DNA of 64,000 bases from positions 62,001 to 126,000 of the forward strand of contig NZ_CAKRNY010000001.1 in NCBI RefSeq assembly GCF_934371575.1, given 5' to 3'. Within the stretch, counting starts at the first letter, position 1, and the number at the start of each line of letters is the position of its first letter. The stretch is from an uncultured Blautia sp. GTDB lineage: Bacteria > Bacillota > Clostridia > Lachnospirales > Lachnospiraceae. The notes under the pieces are model-generated. The model did no database searches and was not told where the DNA came from. It saw only the letters and a program-made list of their open reading frames with translations. Shown here piece after piece: positions 56,340 to 64,000 of the stretch. A program made the translations under genes and the position numbers.

Positions 56340-57611
56340 TCAAAGAACAAGCTTTACTGCATCCAGAGTTTCCATAATGATCTCATCTGTATGAGAGGCT
56401 GACAGGAACATTGCTTCAAACTGAGACGGTGCCATATGGATTCCCATATTCAGCATTTTTTTGAAATACTCTGCAAATGCCCCGGTATCAGAAGCTTTTG
56501 CAGAAATATAATCCACAACCGGCTGTTCTGCGAAAAACAGGCTTCCAAGAGAACCCACATGATTCATCTGATATTTCAGACCTTTTTCTTTTACGATTCT
56601 TTCCATTCCACCGTAAAGAAGCTCTCCTTTTTTCTCCAGCTCTGTGTAAATTTCCTGATGATCATATAAATATTTCAGCTGGGTAAGACCAGCTGCCATT
56701 GCTACCGGATTTCCACTTAAGGTACCTGCCTGATATACCTTTCCTGCTGGTGCTACCAGTTCCATCACATCTCTTCTTCCGCCATATGCGCCAACCGGCA
56801 TTCCGGCTCCGATAATTTTTCCATAAGTGACCAGATCCGGTGTCACACCAAAGTACTGTGCTGCGCCGCCAAATGCAAGTCGGAATCCGGTGATCACCTC
56901 ATCAAAAATAAGAAGGGCATGGTATTGGTCGCAAAGAGCGCGAAGTCCCTGCAGAAATCCTTCACTTGGCGGAACTACGCCCATGTTGGCTCCAACTGCT
57001 TCCACGATCACTGCTGCCACCCGTCCATCAGCCTGCGCAAAAAGATTCTCCACACTTTCAAGATCGTTGTAAACCGCCAGCATGGTATCCTCTGTACATC
57101 CTTTTGGCACACCGGCACTGTCCGGCACACCACTTGTCATTACCCCGGAGCCTGCGCTTACCAGCATGGCATCACTGTGTCCGTGATAACAGCCGGCAAA
57201 TTTAATAATTTTGTTTTTCCCCGTATAACCTCTTGCCACACGGATTGCACTCATGACAGCTTCTGTACCAGAATTGACCATTCGGATCATATCCACATGC
57301 GGGATTCTGTCACAGATAAATTCTGCCATTTCCACTTCAATTTCTGTGGCACAGCCAAAGCTCAGACCCTTTTCACATGCCTTCAGAACGCTTTCTCTGA
57401 TTGCCGGATTATTATGCCCCAGAATCATCGGTCCCCAGGAATCAATGTAGTCAATATAGCGATTTCCATCCACGTCATAAATATAACAGCCGTCAGCATG
57501 GTCAATAAATCGCGGTGCTTCTCCAATTGCTCCATATGCACGTACAGGACTGTTTACACCACCGGGAATTCTGTTTACCGCTCTCTTAAAAAGCTTTTCT
57601 GATTTTGTCAT
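56340..57611 (-). CDS. hemL: glutamate-1-semialdehyde 2,1-aminomutase
   Basis: A 423-residue PLP enzyme that makes 5-aminolevulinate, second step of the C5 tetrapyrrole route. Seen: RIPGGVNSPVRAYGAIG at the start, VNSGTEAVMSAIRVARGYTG, the PLP site TYGKIIGAGMPVGAYGG with its lysine. Overlaps the hemB stop by one base, and is the last gene of the hemA operon. No terminator is seen in the 80 bp behind it. Confidence 0.96.
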   Translation of the reverse strand: MTKSEKLFKRAVNRIPGGVNSPVRAYGAIGEAPRFIDHADGCYIYDVDGNRYIDYIDSWGPMILGHNNPAIRESVLKACEKGLSFGCATEIEVEMAEFICDRIPHVDMIRMVNSGTEAVMSAIRVARGYTGKNKIIKFAGCYHGHSDAMLVSAGSGVMTSGVPDSAGVPKGCTEDTMLAVYNDLESVENLFAQADGRVAAVIVEAVGANMGVVPPSEGFLQGLRALCDQYHALLIFDEVITGFRLAFGGAAQYFGVTPDLVTYGKIIGAGMPVGAYGGRRDVMELVAPAGKVYQAGTLSGNPVAMAAGLTQLKYLYDHQEIYTELEKKGELLYGGMERIVKEKGLKYQMNHVGSLGSLFFAEQPVVDYISAKASDTGAFAEYFKKMLNMGIHMAPSQFEAMFLSASHTDEIIMETLDAVKLVL

Positions 57612-58594
57612 TATCCGATTCTCCCTTCCTCCATCATTCTGGCAATCTCTTCTGCAAAATAAGTAATATAAATCTGGGAACCGGCACGATAAGCTGCCAC
57701 TGCCATTTCCCCGATAATTCTTTCTTCATCGATCCAGCCCATCTTAGCAGCAGCCTTTACCATAGCATACTCACCGCTTACACTATATGCAGCCACCGGG
57801 ACATTCACAGCCTTGGAAATCTCAGATACCATATCAAGATAGGACATGGCAGGCTTCACCATAATAATATCTGCGCCCTCTTCAATGTCCATAAGAGCTT
57901 CCTTCATGCCTTCTCTTCTGTTATGAAAATCCATCTGATAACTTTTGCGATCACCAAAAGCAGGGGCACTTCCTGCTGCATCACGAAATGGACCGTAAAA
58001 AGCGGAAGCATATTTCACAGCATAGGACATAATAGGAGTATTCGTGTATCCGCCCAAATCCAGTTTCTTTCGGATTGCAGCCACACGTCCGTCCATCATA
58101 TCAGAAGGAGCGATCATATCAGAACCTGCCTGTGCATGGGAAAGAGCCGTTTTTGCAAGAAGCTCCAATGTCTTGTCGTTGTCTACATCATGTCCACAGA
58201 GAACGCCGCAGTGGCCGTGAGACGTATACTCACACATACACACATCTGTCACATAATACATCTCTGGAAATCTGCTCTTTGCTTCCCGAAGCGCTTTCTG
58301 TACAATTCCGTCCTGGGCATAAGCACCACTTCCGACCTCATCCTTATGATCCGGGATTCCAAAAAGCATGATGCTGCTTACCCCTGCTTTCTCCAGCTGT
58401 TCCAGTTTATAGGGAAGACGGTCCAGACTGTAACGGTACTGTCCCTCCATAGAAGGGATTTCTTCCTGGATTCCATTTCCTTCCATCACAAACAGAGGAT
58501 AAATAAGAGAAGACTTGTCCATTCTTGTCTCTCTCACCATTTTCCGCAGGTTTTCTCCCCCTCTTAATCTTCTCGGTCTCTTAATCAGTTCCAT
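57611..58594 (-). CDS. hemB: delta-aminolevulinic acid dehydratase (porphobilinogen synthase)
   Basis: A 327-residue enzyme condensing two aminolevulinates to porphobilinogen. Seen: SSLIYPLFVMEGNG, the metal-binding cysteine region DVCMCEYTSHGHCGVL (zinc type), the first Schiff-base lysine in VKYASAFYGPFRDA and the second in IMVKPAMSYLDM. The ATG at 58594 follows AGAGGAG by eight bases. Overlaps the end of the HemC-CobA-HemD gene by 14 bases and the start of hemL by one. Confidence 0.96.
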   Translation of the reverse strand: MELIKRPRRLRGGENLRKMVRETRMDKSSLIYPLFVMEGNGIQEEIPSMEGQYRYSLDRLPYKLEQLEKAGVSSIMLFGIPDHKDEVGSGAYAQDGIVQKALREAKSRFPEMYYVTDVCMCEYTSHGHCGVLCGHDVDNDKTLELLAKTALSHAQAGSDMIAPSDMMDGRVAAIRKKLDLGGYTNTPIMSYAVKYASAFYGPFRDAAGSAPAFGDRKSYQMDFHNRREGMKEALMDIEEGADIIMVKPAMSYLDMVSEISKAVNVPVAAYSVSGEYAMVKAAAKMGWIDEERIIGEMAVAAYRAGSQIYITYFAEEIARMMEEGRIG

Positions 58595-61022
58595 TTTCTT
58601 CACTCCTCTTCAATGTCTCAACAAGTTCAATCAGACTGTCGATGGTTGCCTTTTCTGACATATATGTTTTCATTCCGTAAGAATCCGCTGCAGCACGGGT
58701 CTGCTTTCCAATACATGCTGCACGAACCTTGGAATAATCAAGTCCTTTGGTACTTTCCACAAACCCTTTTACGGTAGACGCACTGGTAAATACAGCCAGA
58801 TCAATAGTTCCCTCCTCAAATTCCTTTTTCTCATCAATAAGAGGACAGCTTGCATACTCTGTTTCGTAAGTTGGAACATCATCCACCTGTGCACCTGTTT
58901 TTTTCAGTTCTTCTGCCAGTTCCTTGTTTCCAAGGGAGGCTCTTGGAACCAGAATCTTTTCTGTTCCACTTAACAAAGCGCCAAGCTCTTTTCCAAGGGT
59001 ATTTCCATCATAAACAGAAGGCATGAAATCCGGATAAATTCCTCTTTCCAGAAGTTTCTTTCTGGTACCTTCTCCAATGACTGCCACCTTTGCATTTCCC
59101 AGAGCGCGAACATCAACCGCTTCTTTCGCCATCTCTCTAAAAAATACATCCACTCCTGCAGGACTTGTAAATACCAGCCAGTCATAGCTGCGGATATGAG
59201 AAAAGGCCTGGTACAGTCTGCTCTGATCCTCCAGAGGGATAATACTGATGGATGGAAGTTCCAGTACTTCTGCACCTTTCTCCCGAAGAAGGGCCGCTGT
59301 TCTGGAAATATTCTCCTTTGGTCGGGTGACAAGAATCTTCCAGCCTGCCAGAGGTAATTTCTCATACCAGGCAAAATCATCTGCCAGAGTGCACACCTTT
59401 CCAACCACAATAATAGCCGGTGTCTGGATTTTCGCCCGATCAGAGGTTGCCTTTAATGTAGCGATAGTTGCCACAACTCGTTTCTGGCCTGCCGTGGTTC
59501 CTTTGGACAAAACAGCAGCCGGCATGTCCGGATCCATTCCAGCTTTTATGAGGCCACTGCAGATATCCTCCATGGCAGTGATTCCCATGAGAAAAACAAG
59601 AGTTCCCTTTGTATGTACCAACGCCTCAAAATCAATGTCGTACTCCATTCCCTTGCGCTTATGTCCGGTGATAACATGGACAGAGGAACAGAAATCCCGA
59701 TGTGTCACAGGAATTCCGTTATATGCAGGTACGGAAATCGGGGAAGTCACACCAGGAACTACTTCATAAGGAATGCCCTCCTTCGTAAGTAGCTCCAGCT
59801 CCTCTCCGCCTCTTCCGAAAAGGAAAGGATCGCCGCCTTTCAGGCGTACTACCCTGTTGCCTTTTTTTGCCTCATCAGCAAGGACCTGGTTAATCTTCTC
59901 CTGGGACATGGTATGATGTCCTGCACGTTTTCCCACATTGATCAGTTTTGCAGAAACAGGTATCTGCGTCAGGATCCCCTGGCCTACCAGGCTGTCATAA
60001 ACTACCACATCTGCCTGTTCTAAGGCCTGGGCACCTTTCATCGTAAAAAGTCCCACATCTCCAGGACCGGCTCCTACCAGCCAGACCTTTCCCATGGTTT
60101 TTTCACTGTCTTCTGGCAGCCCGGATTCTTTATATTCCACTTTACAGCGCTCCTGCAGTTCTTTTGCTAGAGAAATCCCCAGTTTTTCTCCATCCGAAGG
60201 ATTTCCTGTTTTATATCCTTTCAAATAATGTCCAGTCTTTTCTTCATAGTAAAGACCGGTAAGCTTCAACTGACTATCTTTGATTTCTCCATAGGCAGCT
60301 ACTGGAGAGGTACATCCGCCATTAAGATATTTTACAAAAGCTCTCTCTGCTGTTGCAGCCTGGTGGGCCTGCAGATCATCATACCCTTCCAGAAACTCAT
60401 AATCCAGGCCATCAATTCCCTGAACTGCAAGAATTCCCTGTCCTGCTGCCGGAATCATTTCTTCTGTGTCAAAATACCGGCTGATCCTGTTTTCAAGCCC
60501 CAGACGTTTCAAACCAGCGGCAGCAAGAACTAACGCAGAATATTCTCCACTATCCAGCTTTTCCAGTCTGGTCTGAAGATTTCCACGAATACTTTTCACC
60601 TGCATATCCGGATAAATTTCTTTCAGCTGCAGCTTTCTTCGAAGACTGGAGCAGCCGATGGGCTTCGAAGGATCCAGAACATCACAATCTTTTGGGAGAA
60701 CCAGCACATCTCGTACATCCTCCCTTTTGGAAAAAGCAAGTATGGGGAGCTTCTTAGGGATTTCCATAGGCATATCCTTCAGACTATGGACAGAAAGCTG
60801 ACTTCTGCCCTCTAAAAGTGCCCGATCCAGTTCCTTTACAAAAAGGCCTTTTCCTCCAATCTTATCCAGGGTACGGTCCAGTATTTTATCTCCTGTAGTC
60901 TTCATGGTCAGGATTTCCACATCCATTTGCGGATGCCTGCATACAATATAATCCTTCACCATCTGGCTTTGCAGCACAGCAAGCCTGCTTTCCCTGCTTC
61001 CGATCACAACTTTTTTATTCAT
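58581..61022 (-). CDS. hemC-cobA-hemD: trifunctional fusion: porphobilinogen deaminase, uroporphyrinogen III methyltransferase and uroporphyrinogen III synthase
   Basis: An 813-residue protein joining three enzymes. Residues 1-300 are HemC, with the dipyrromethane cofactor Cys237 in YLNGGCTSP and the substrate arginines in SLRRKLQL. Residues 311-555 are SUMT/CobA: WLVGAGPGDVGLFTMKG, VVRLKGGDPFLFGRGGEE and VTHRDFCSS. Residues about 565-810 are HemD: ILVTRPKENISRTAALL. The chain turns porphobilinogen into hydroxymethylbilane, closes it to uroporphyrinogen III and methylates it to precorrin-2. CobA-HemD fusions are common in Clostridia; adding HemC is less so. The ATG follows GAGGAC by six bases, eight bases inside the upstream gene. 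Confidence 0.95.
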   Translation of the reverse strand: MNKKVVIGSRESRLAVLQSQMVKDYIVCRHPQMDVEILTMKTTGDKILDRTLDKIGGKGLFVKELDRALLEGRSQLSVHSLKDMPMEIPKKLPILAFSKREDVRDVLVLPKDCDVLDPSKPIGCSSLRRKLQLKEIYPDMQVKSIRGNLQTRLEKLDSGEYSALVLAAAGLKRLGLENRISRYFDTEEMIPAAGQGILAVQGIDGLDYEFLEGYDDLQAHQAATAERAFVKYLNGGCTSPVAAYGEIKDSQLKLTGLYYEEKTGHYLKGYKTGNPSDGEKLGISLAKELQERCKVEYKESGLPEDSEKTMGKVWLVGAGPGDVGLFTMKGAQALEQADVVVYDSLVGQGILTQIPVSAKLINVGKRAGHHTMSQEKINQVLADEAKKGNRVVRLKGGDPFLFGRGGEELELLTKEGIPYEVVPGVTSPISVPAYNGIPVTHRDFCSSVHVITGHKRKGMEYDIDFEALVHTKGTLVFLMGITAMEDICSGLIKAGMDPDMPAAVLSKGTTAGQKRVVATIATLKATSDRAKIQTPAIIVVGKVCTLADDFAWYEKLPLAGWKILVTRPKENISRTAALLREKGAEVLELPSISIIPLEDQSRLYQAFSHIRSYDWLVFTSPAGVDVFFREMAKEAVDVRALGNAKVAVIGEGTRKKLLERGIYPDFMPSVYDGNTLGKELGALLSGTEKILVPRASLGNKELAEELKKTGAQVDDVPTYETEYASCPLIDEKKEFEEGTIDLAVFTSASTVKGFVESTKGLDYSKVRAACIGKQTRAAADSYGMKTYMSEKATIDSLIELVETLKRSEENGTD

Positions 61023-61500
61023 AACTGTCCTCATCTTTTTCAAGTTCTTCCAGAAGTGCCTGCATTTTTTCCCTTACAGCCTTAGCCTTTTTGTGATTGA
61101 CACCACTGGCTGTGATTCCTACTACAATATCATCCTTCAGGCAGATTCCGGGAAAATAGAAGTCACACAGACTCTTATCACTTGCAACATTTACATAGAT
61201 TCCCTCTTCCTTACAGATTCGGTAAATTTCTTCATTTAATTCAGAATTATTGGTAACAGCCAGCACCATGTATGCCATGGAAAAATCTGATTTTTTCACA
61301 GGGCGGGGCTGGATCTGAATTTTCCCCATTTTCCCCAGCTCCCAGAGATCCGCTGTCATTTTAGGCGCAATTACTGTAATATTCCTGGTAAAAAGCAGCA
61401 ATGCCTTCACCCTTCTTGTAGCAATGGTTCCCCCTCCCACTACTACAACATTTTTATCCCACAAATCCACGTATAATGGAAAATAGCGTTTATTTTTCAT
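61015..61500 (-). CDS. precorrin-2 dehydrogenase (siroheme synthase N-terminal domain)
   Basis: A 161-residue NAD-dependent enzyme oxidising precorrin-2 to sirohydrochlorin (CysG N-domain, SirC or Met8 type). It starts with the Rossmann strand FPLYVDLWDKNVVVVGGGTIATRRV, and NVASDKSLCDFYFPGICLKDDIVVGI is the second family block. It stops before the C-terminal methyltransferase, which is in the fusion protein. The ATG overlaps the hemA stop by 11 bases and the end overlaps the next start by eight: tight coupling. Confidence 0.92.
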   Translation of the reverse strand: MKNKRYFPLYVDLWDKNVVVVGGGTIATRRVKALLLFTRNITVIAPKMTADLWELGKMGKIQIQPRPVKKSDFSMAYMVLAVTNNSELNEEIYRICKEEGIYVNVASDKSLCDFYFPGICLKDDIVVGITASGVNHKKAKAVREKMQALLEELEKDEDSYE

Positions 61501-62719
61501 ATGTTTTCTCCAGTCCTGCCACACATTCCAGAAATGCTTTCTCATTCACACTGTCTCTCAATGCAAACAGCATTTTATTTATAACCTTCCCCATTGCAGT
61601 ATCCACTGCATTTATCAGCTTCTCTTTTTCCTGCTCATCCATCTGTGTGTTTTTCAATGGCTTCATGATCCGCAGGTTAAAGTCATTCACTGCATTCTCT
61701 TTGATTTCCTGAATTCTTGGTATCAGTTCTTTACCATCTAACCATTTAAAGAATTCATCCATCTGATCTCTCACGATCAGTCCTGCCGCCTCAAGATTTT
61801 CCTGAAGCTCAGCCGGAGTTTCTTCCATGCGGAAGCTGTCCATATCAAACAAGGTTATCCCTTCGAATTTTCCAACCTCCGGTTCAATATCCCTTGGAAC
61901 TGCCAGGTCAATGAGAACAATGCTTCTCTCCAGTTCCAGATTTTCAAACAGTTCCTCACGCAAAGTAAAATTCGGACTTGCCGTAGCACTGACCACAAGA
62001 TCACACTTAGGCAGATAGTCCATTCTTTCGCCATAATTAATTCGTTTACATCCAAACGGAATATTCACCATTCCGCTGCGATACTGACGCACGGTTACAG
62101 TCACATCTGCACCGGCTTCCATAAGAGCCTGGGCTGCAACCTTTCCCATTTCTCCATTTCCTATCACCATGCAGACCTTATCCTGTACGCAATAGCCCTG
62201 TCTGTCAAGCATTTCTATTGCCTGATGGATTACAGACGGATTCCCATGAGAAAATGGCACCTCAGTTTTAATCTTTTTTCCAGCTGTTACAGCCATTCGG
62301 AAAAGCACTTCAAGGGCTCCATCTGTTGTAAAATGCTCTCTGGCAATTCCAAGTGCATCTTTTACCTGAGTAAGAATCTGATCTTCTCCAAGTATCTGGG
62401 ATTTCAGACCGGATGCAAGGTAAAACAGATGTTCCACAGCATCATGGCCTTCACGTTTTATAAAATATTTCTCATATTCACTGTTCTGTATCTTTTTTAG
62501 TTTGCAAAGCTCTTCATATAAAGAAAGCTCTGCTTCCTCCTCCACACTTGCCCAGACTTCCAGGCGGTTGCATGTGGACAGGATAATGCAGCCATTTATT
62601 CCAGGCTGCTCTTTTATTTTCTCCATTGCCTCCCCTGCATTTTTTCTGGTAAATGCAAATAAGGCCCGTATATCTACCGGAGCCATACTATGGTCGATTC
62701 CAATCATGGAAATACTCAT
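61490..62719 (-). CDS. hemA: glutamyl-tRNA reductase
   Basis: A 409-residue enzyme turning glutamyl-tRNA(Glu) into glutamate-1-semialdehyde with NADPH. Seen: MIGIDHSMAPVDIRALFAF at the start, catalytic Cys in ILSTCNRLEVWA, the block EHLFYLASGLKSQILGEDQIL, and the NADPH-binding MVIGNGEMGKVAAQAL. First gene of the hemA operon with its own promoter. Confidence 0.96.
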   Translation of the reverse strand: MSISMIGIDHSMAPVDIRALFAFTRKNAGEAMEKIKEQPGINGCIILSTCNRLEVWASVEEEAELSLYEELCKLKKIQNSEYEKYFIKREGHDAVEHLFYLASGLKSQILGEDQILTQVKDALGIAREHFTTDGALEVLFRMAVTAGKKIKTEVPFSHGNPSVIHQAIEMLDRQGYCVQDKVCMVIGNGEMGKVAAQALMEAGADVTVTVRQYRSGMVNIPFGCKRINYGERMDYLPKCDLVVSATASPNFTLREELFENLELERSIVLIDLAVPRDIEPEVGKFEGITLFDMDSFRMEETPAELQENLEAAGLIVRDQMDEFFKWLDGKELIPRIQEIKENAVNDFNLRIMKPLKNTQMDEQEKEKLINAVDTAMGKVINKMLFALRDSVNEKAFLECVAGLEKTYEK

Positions 62720-62790
62720 CTTATGTAATTCTCCTTAAAAAACATTTTGCTTTGGCGTTTTCTGTTTCTATTCTTTTTCCGCCACCGCTA

Positions 62791-62819
62791 ATTTTACTAA
62801 TTTGCAGGGAGATTGTCAA
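62791..62819 (-). promoter_or_regulatory. hemA operon promoter
   Basis: On the minus strand TTGACA (fwd 62814-62819), 17 bp, TAAAAT (fwd 62791-62796), about 70 bp before the ATG. It lies downstream of the structured element, so that element is not in the hemA transcript. Confidence 0.75.
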
Positions 62820-62833
62820 TAAAACAACAATGA

Positions 62834-63005
62834 AAAACTTCCAGGCGGTTCGATTATGGGTTACTGAGCATTAGTAACGTTCCTCGAGGTGTTTTTGTGA
62901 ACAAAGTTCACAGAAAACCCGAGAATCCCAGCGCAAAATCATGCGAATGCATAATTTCTGTGCATCTGCAGGAATCCATACCCGACGTATCCGCCTGGAA
63001 GTTTT
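62834..63005. other. 172-bp structured element closed by a 15-bp perfect inverted repeat
   Basis: AAAACTTCCAGGCGG (62834-62848) and its exact complement (62991-63005) enclose four more hairpins: 62860-62878 (GTTACT/AGTAAC), 62883-62923 (about 15 bp with a GTGAAC/GTTCAC top), 62932-62945 (CGCA/TGCG) and 62947-62965 (ATGCA/TGCAT). A T run follows the closing stem on each strand. No open frame of note. It occupies most of the 306-bp gap between the CGGC gene and hemA. It could be a small non-autonomous mobile repeat (no clear target duplication seen), a structured RNA, or an elaborate terminator of the cbiK transcript. I cannot match it to a cobalamin riboswitch. Confidence 0.6.
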
Positions 63006-63025
63006 CTTATATTCTTCTTATCTTT

Positions 63026-63379
63026 TCATTCTCTATGGGTGCCCCTAACCACCTGAATGCCCCTGGCTTCTATCATCTCACAGATTTTGGCAATTCTTGG
63101 ACACTCATTTTTCTTCCCATCCAACCGACAGGCTCCCACATGCATTACCTTAATTTCTTCACTGACCAGCCTGTCTATTTTTTCCAGAATTCCCTCATCC
63201 ACATCCGGTTCTTTGGGATTTGCACTTTTGCATCCATTACAGGTCATCATTGCTCCCAGAAATGTGTCCGAAGAATATCCCTCAAAAAAGGCACTGCGAT
63301 TCTGAAAGGCCTTCAGGCATCCTACTCTGGCACACACATTATTAGCGTGAAGGCAGGTCAGCGTTCCAATTTTAATCAT
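63026..63379 (-). CDS. CGGC domain protein
   Basis: A 117-residue cysteine-rich protein of the CGGC family, whose members are thought to bind metal and occur near corrinoid or metal genes in anaerobes. Seen: IGTLTCLHANNVCARVGCLKAF, the family motif as TCNGCKS, then VMHVGACRLDGKKNECPRI. At least seven cysteines are spaced for metal or cluster binding. It overlaps the cbiK stop by four bases (ATGA), so it is translated with it. A cobalt-handling role beside cobaltochelatase is inference. Confidence 0.8.
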   Translation of the reverse strand: MIKIGTLTCLHANNVCARVGCLKAFQNRSAFFEGYSSDTFLGAMMTCNGCKSANPKEPDVDEGILEKIDRLVSEEIKVMHVGACRLDGKKNECPRIAKICEMIEARGIQVVRGTHRE

Positions 63380-64000
63380 ACCGCTTCCCCCGCATGTTCC
63401 ACAAAGAGTTTTCGGATACTTTCATATTCCCCCAGTCCTTTCAGAACTGTCTGCACTTCATAGCCAGCTTTACTGATAATATTTTTCCAGGAGTCTTCTT
63501 CCTCTCCTGCCATGTCATTTTTCGCATGGTCACCGGCAACGATCATAAACGGTGCGATTACCACTTTTTTCGCCCCGCATTTTCCAAGCTGTTTCATGAC
63601 CTGGTCAATTTCAGGATAACCTTCTACAGTTCCTACGATCACATTTTCATATCCCATATCCTTGAACCGGTAATCCAGTGCGGCATAAACGGCATTTGCA
63701 TAGTGCTCTGTCCCATGTCCCATAAGCACAAGTGCCGTTTTCTTATCCTTAATTACAGGAAACTCATCTGCAACCGCCCTCACCACATACTCATTGTCTT
63801 CTTCTGTTGTAAGCAGAGGAGCTCCGAATTTCACAGACCGGAAATGATCTGCACACGCCAGAACATCCTTTTTCATAAGGTCATTTTCCACACCGTTCAT
63901 TACATGCGTAGGCTGGACGATCACCTCTGTGATTCCATCTGTTCTCATACGCTCCATTGCTTCTGTCACATTGTCATAGTGAATATGATCTCTCTTTGCA
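63376..64000 (-). CDS. cbiK: sirohydrochlorin cobaltochelatase, C-terminal part
   Basis: The last 208 residues of CbiK, open at the window edge; the start is outside. The enzyme inserts Co2+ into sirohydrochlorin in the anaerobic cobalamin route. Visible: DNVTEAMERMRTDGITEVIVQPTHVMNG, the second metal-site His in LVLMGHGTEHYANAVY, and IVAGDHAKNDMAGEEEDSW with a further conserved His. The frame continues upstream through the edge without a stop. A GTG at 63969 is inside the conserved region and is not the start. It supplies the step right after the precorrin-2 dehydrogenase of the neighbouring operon. Confidence 0.93.
   Translation of the reverse strand, partial: AKRDHIHYDNVTEAMERMRTDGITEVIVQPTHVMNGVENDLMKKDVLACADHFRSVKFGAPLLTTEEDNEYVVRAVADEFPVIKDKKTALVLMGHGTEHYANAVYAALDYRFKDMGYENVIVGTVEGYPEIDQVMKQLGKCGAKKVVIAPFMIVAGDHAKNDMAGEEEDSWKNIISKAGYEVQTVLKGLGEYESIRKLFVEHAGEAV

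Noticed and set aside
62720..63025. Cobalamin riboswitch upstream of hemA
   Set aside because: Expected here from context, but I could not find a B12-box-like GCCAGGAGACC core or the GGGAA and CCGGUG blocks on either strand.

Overview
The window looks like a chromosomal segment of a Gram-positive gut anaerobe of the Lachnospiraceae, Blautia-like. This is inference from gene content: type III glutamine synthetase, an ammonium channel fused to a PII protein, a cellobiose phosphorylase locus, a tryptophan T-box on a TrpXYZ-type transporter, pta-ackA, a HemC-CobA-HemD fusion beside cobaltochelatase CbiK, strong AGGAGG ribosome sites and moderate GC. It is ordinary chromosome. I saw no insertion sequence, prophage, CRISPR array or rRNA, and one tRNA.

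Layout. 1-6.9 kb, nitrogen and nucleotides: 5' end of pyrG, an HPr-like protein, purF, glnN (GSIII) and amt-PII. pyrG, glnN and amt-PII each carry a short leader with the same AAAGGC hexaloop hairpin fused to an intrinsic terminator; this looks like one antitermination regulon for glutamine-linked genes and is the most interesting signal here. 7-9.4 kb: an ABC-F ATPase and a TRIC-type membrane protein. 9.5-17 kb: lacI, a sugar-binding protein and two permeases, divergent from a GH94 cellobiose phosphorylase, with palindromic operators between. 17-26 kb: two MATE exporters, a tandem rhamnose-mutarotase-like protein, selA overlapping a second ABC-F gene, and a GH2 glycosidase. 26-31.6 kb: a secreted acidic protein, a LytTR response regulator, a GHKL sensor kinase and a large membrane-anchored surface protein, together a plausible envelope-sensing module. 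31.6-37.2 kb: esterase, rpmF-yceD, ackA-pta, tmcAL. 37.2-40.5 kb: a tryptophan ABC transporter under a T-box with a UGG specifier. 40.5-49 kb: UPF0210 and ACT proteins, walJ-coaE-polA, a small zinc anti-sigma-like protein, ftsH, tRNA-Leu. 49-56 kb: lysA, pyk, a degenerate rhomboid with a zinc ribbon, corA, aroC and a lactonase-fold protein. 56-64 kb: tetrapyrrole cluster hemL, hemB, hemC-cobA-hemD, a precorrin-2 dehydrogenase, hemA, then a CGGC protein and cbiK, cut by the window end.

How the genes work together. The first block takes up ammonium (Amt), senses it (PII), fixes it as glutamine (GSIII) and spends glutamine (PurF, PyrG). The cellobiose block imports a beta-glucoside and splits it with phosphate. 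The last block makes uroporphyrinogen III from glutamyl-tRNA, methylates it to precorrin-2, oxidises it to sirohydrochlorin and inserts cobalt, so it points to cobamide rather than heme. No heme-specific late gene is visible.

Starts were chosen by ribosome-site spacing and often differ from the longest open frame. All functional calls rest on reading motifs and family knowledge; no search was run.
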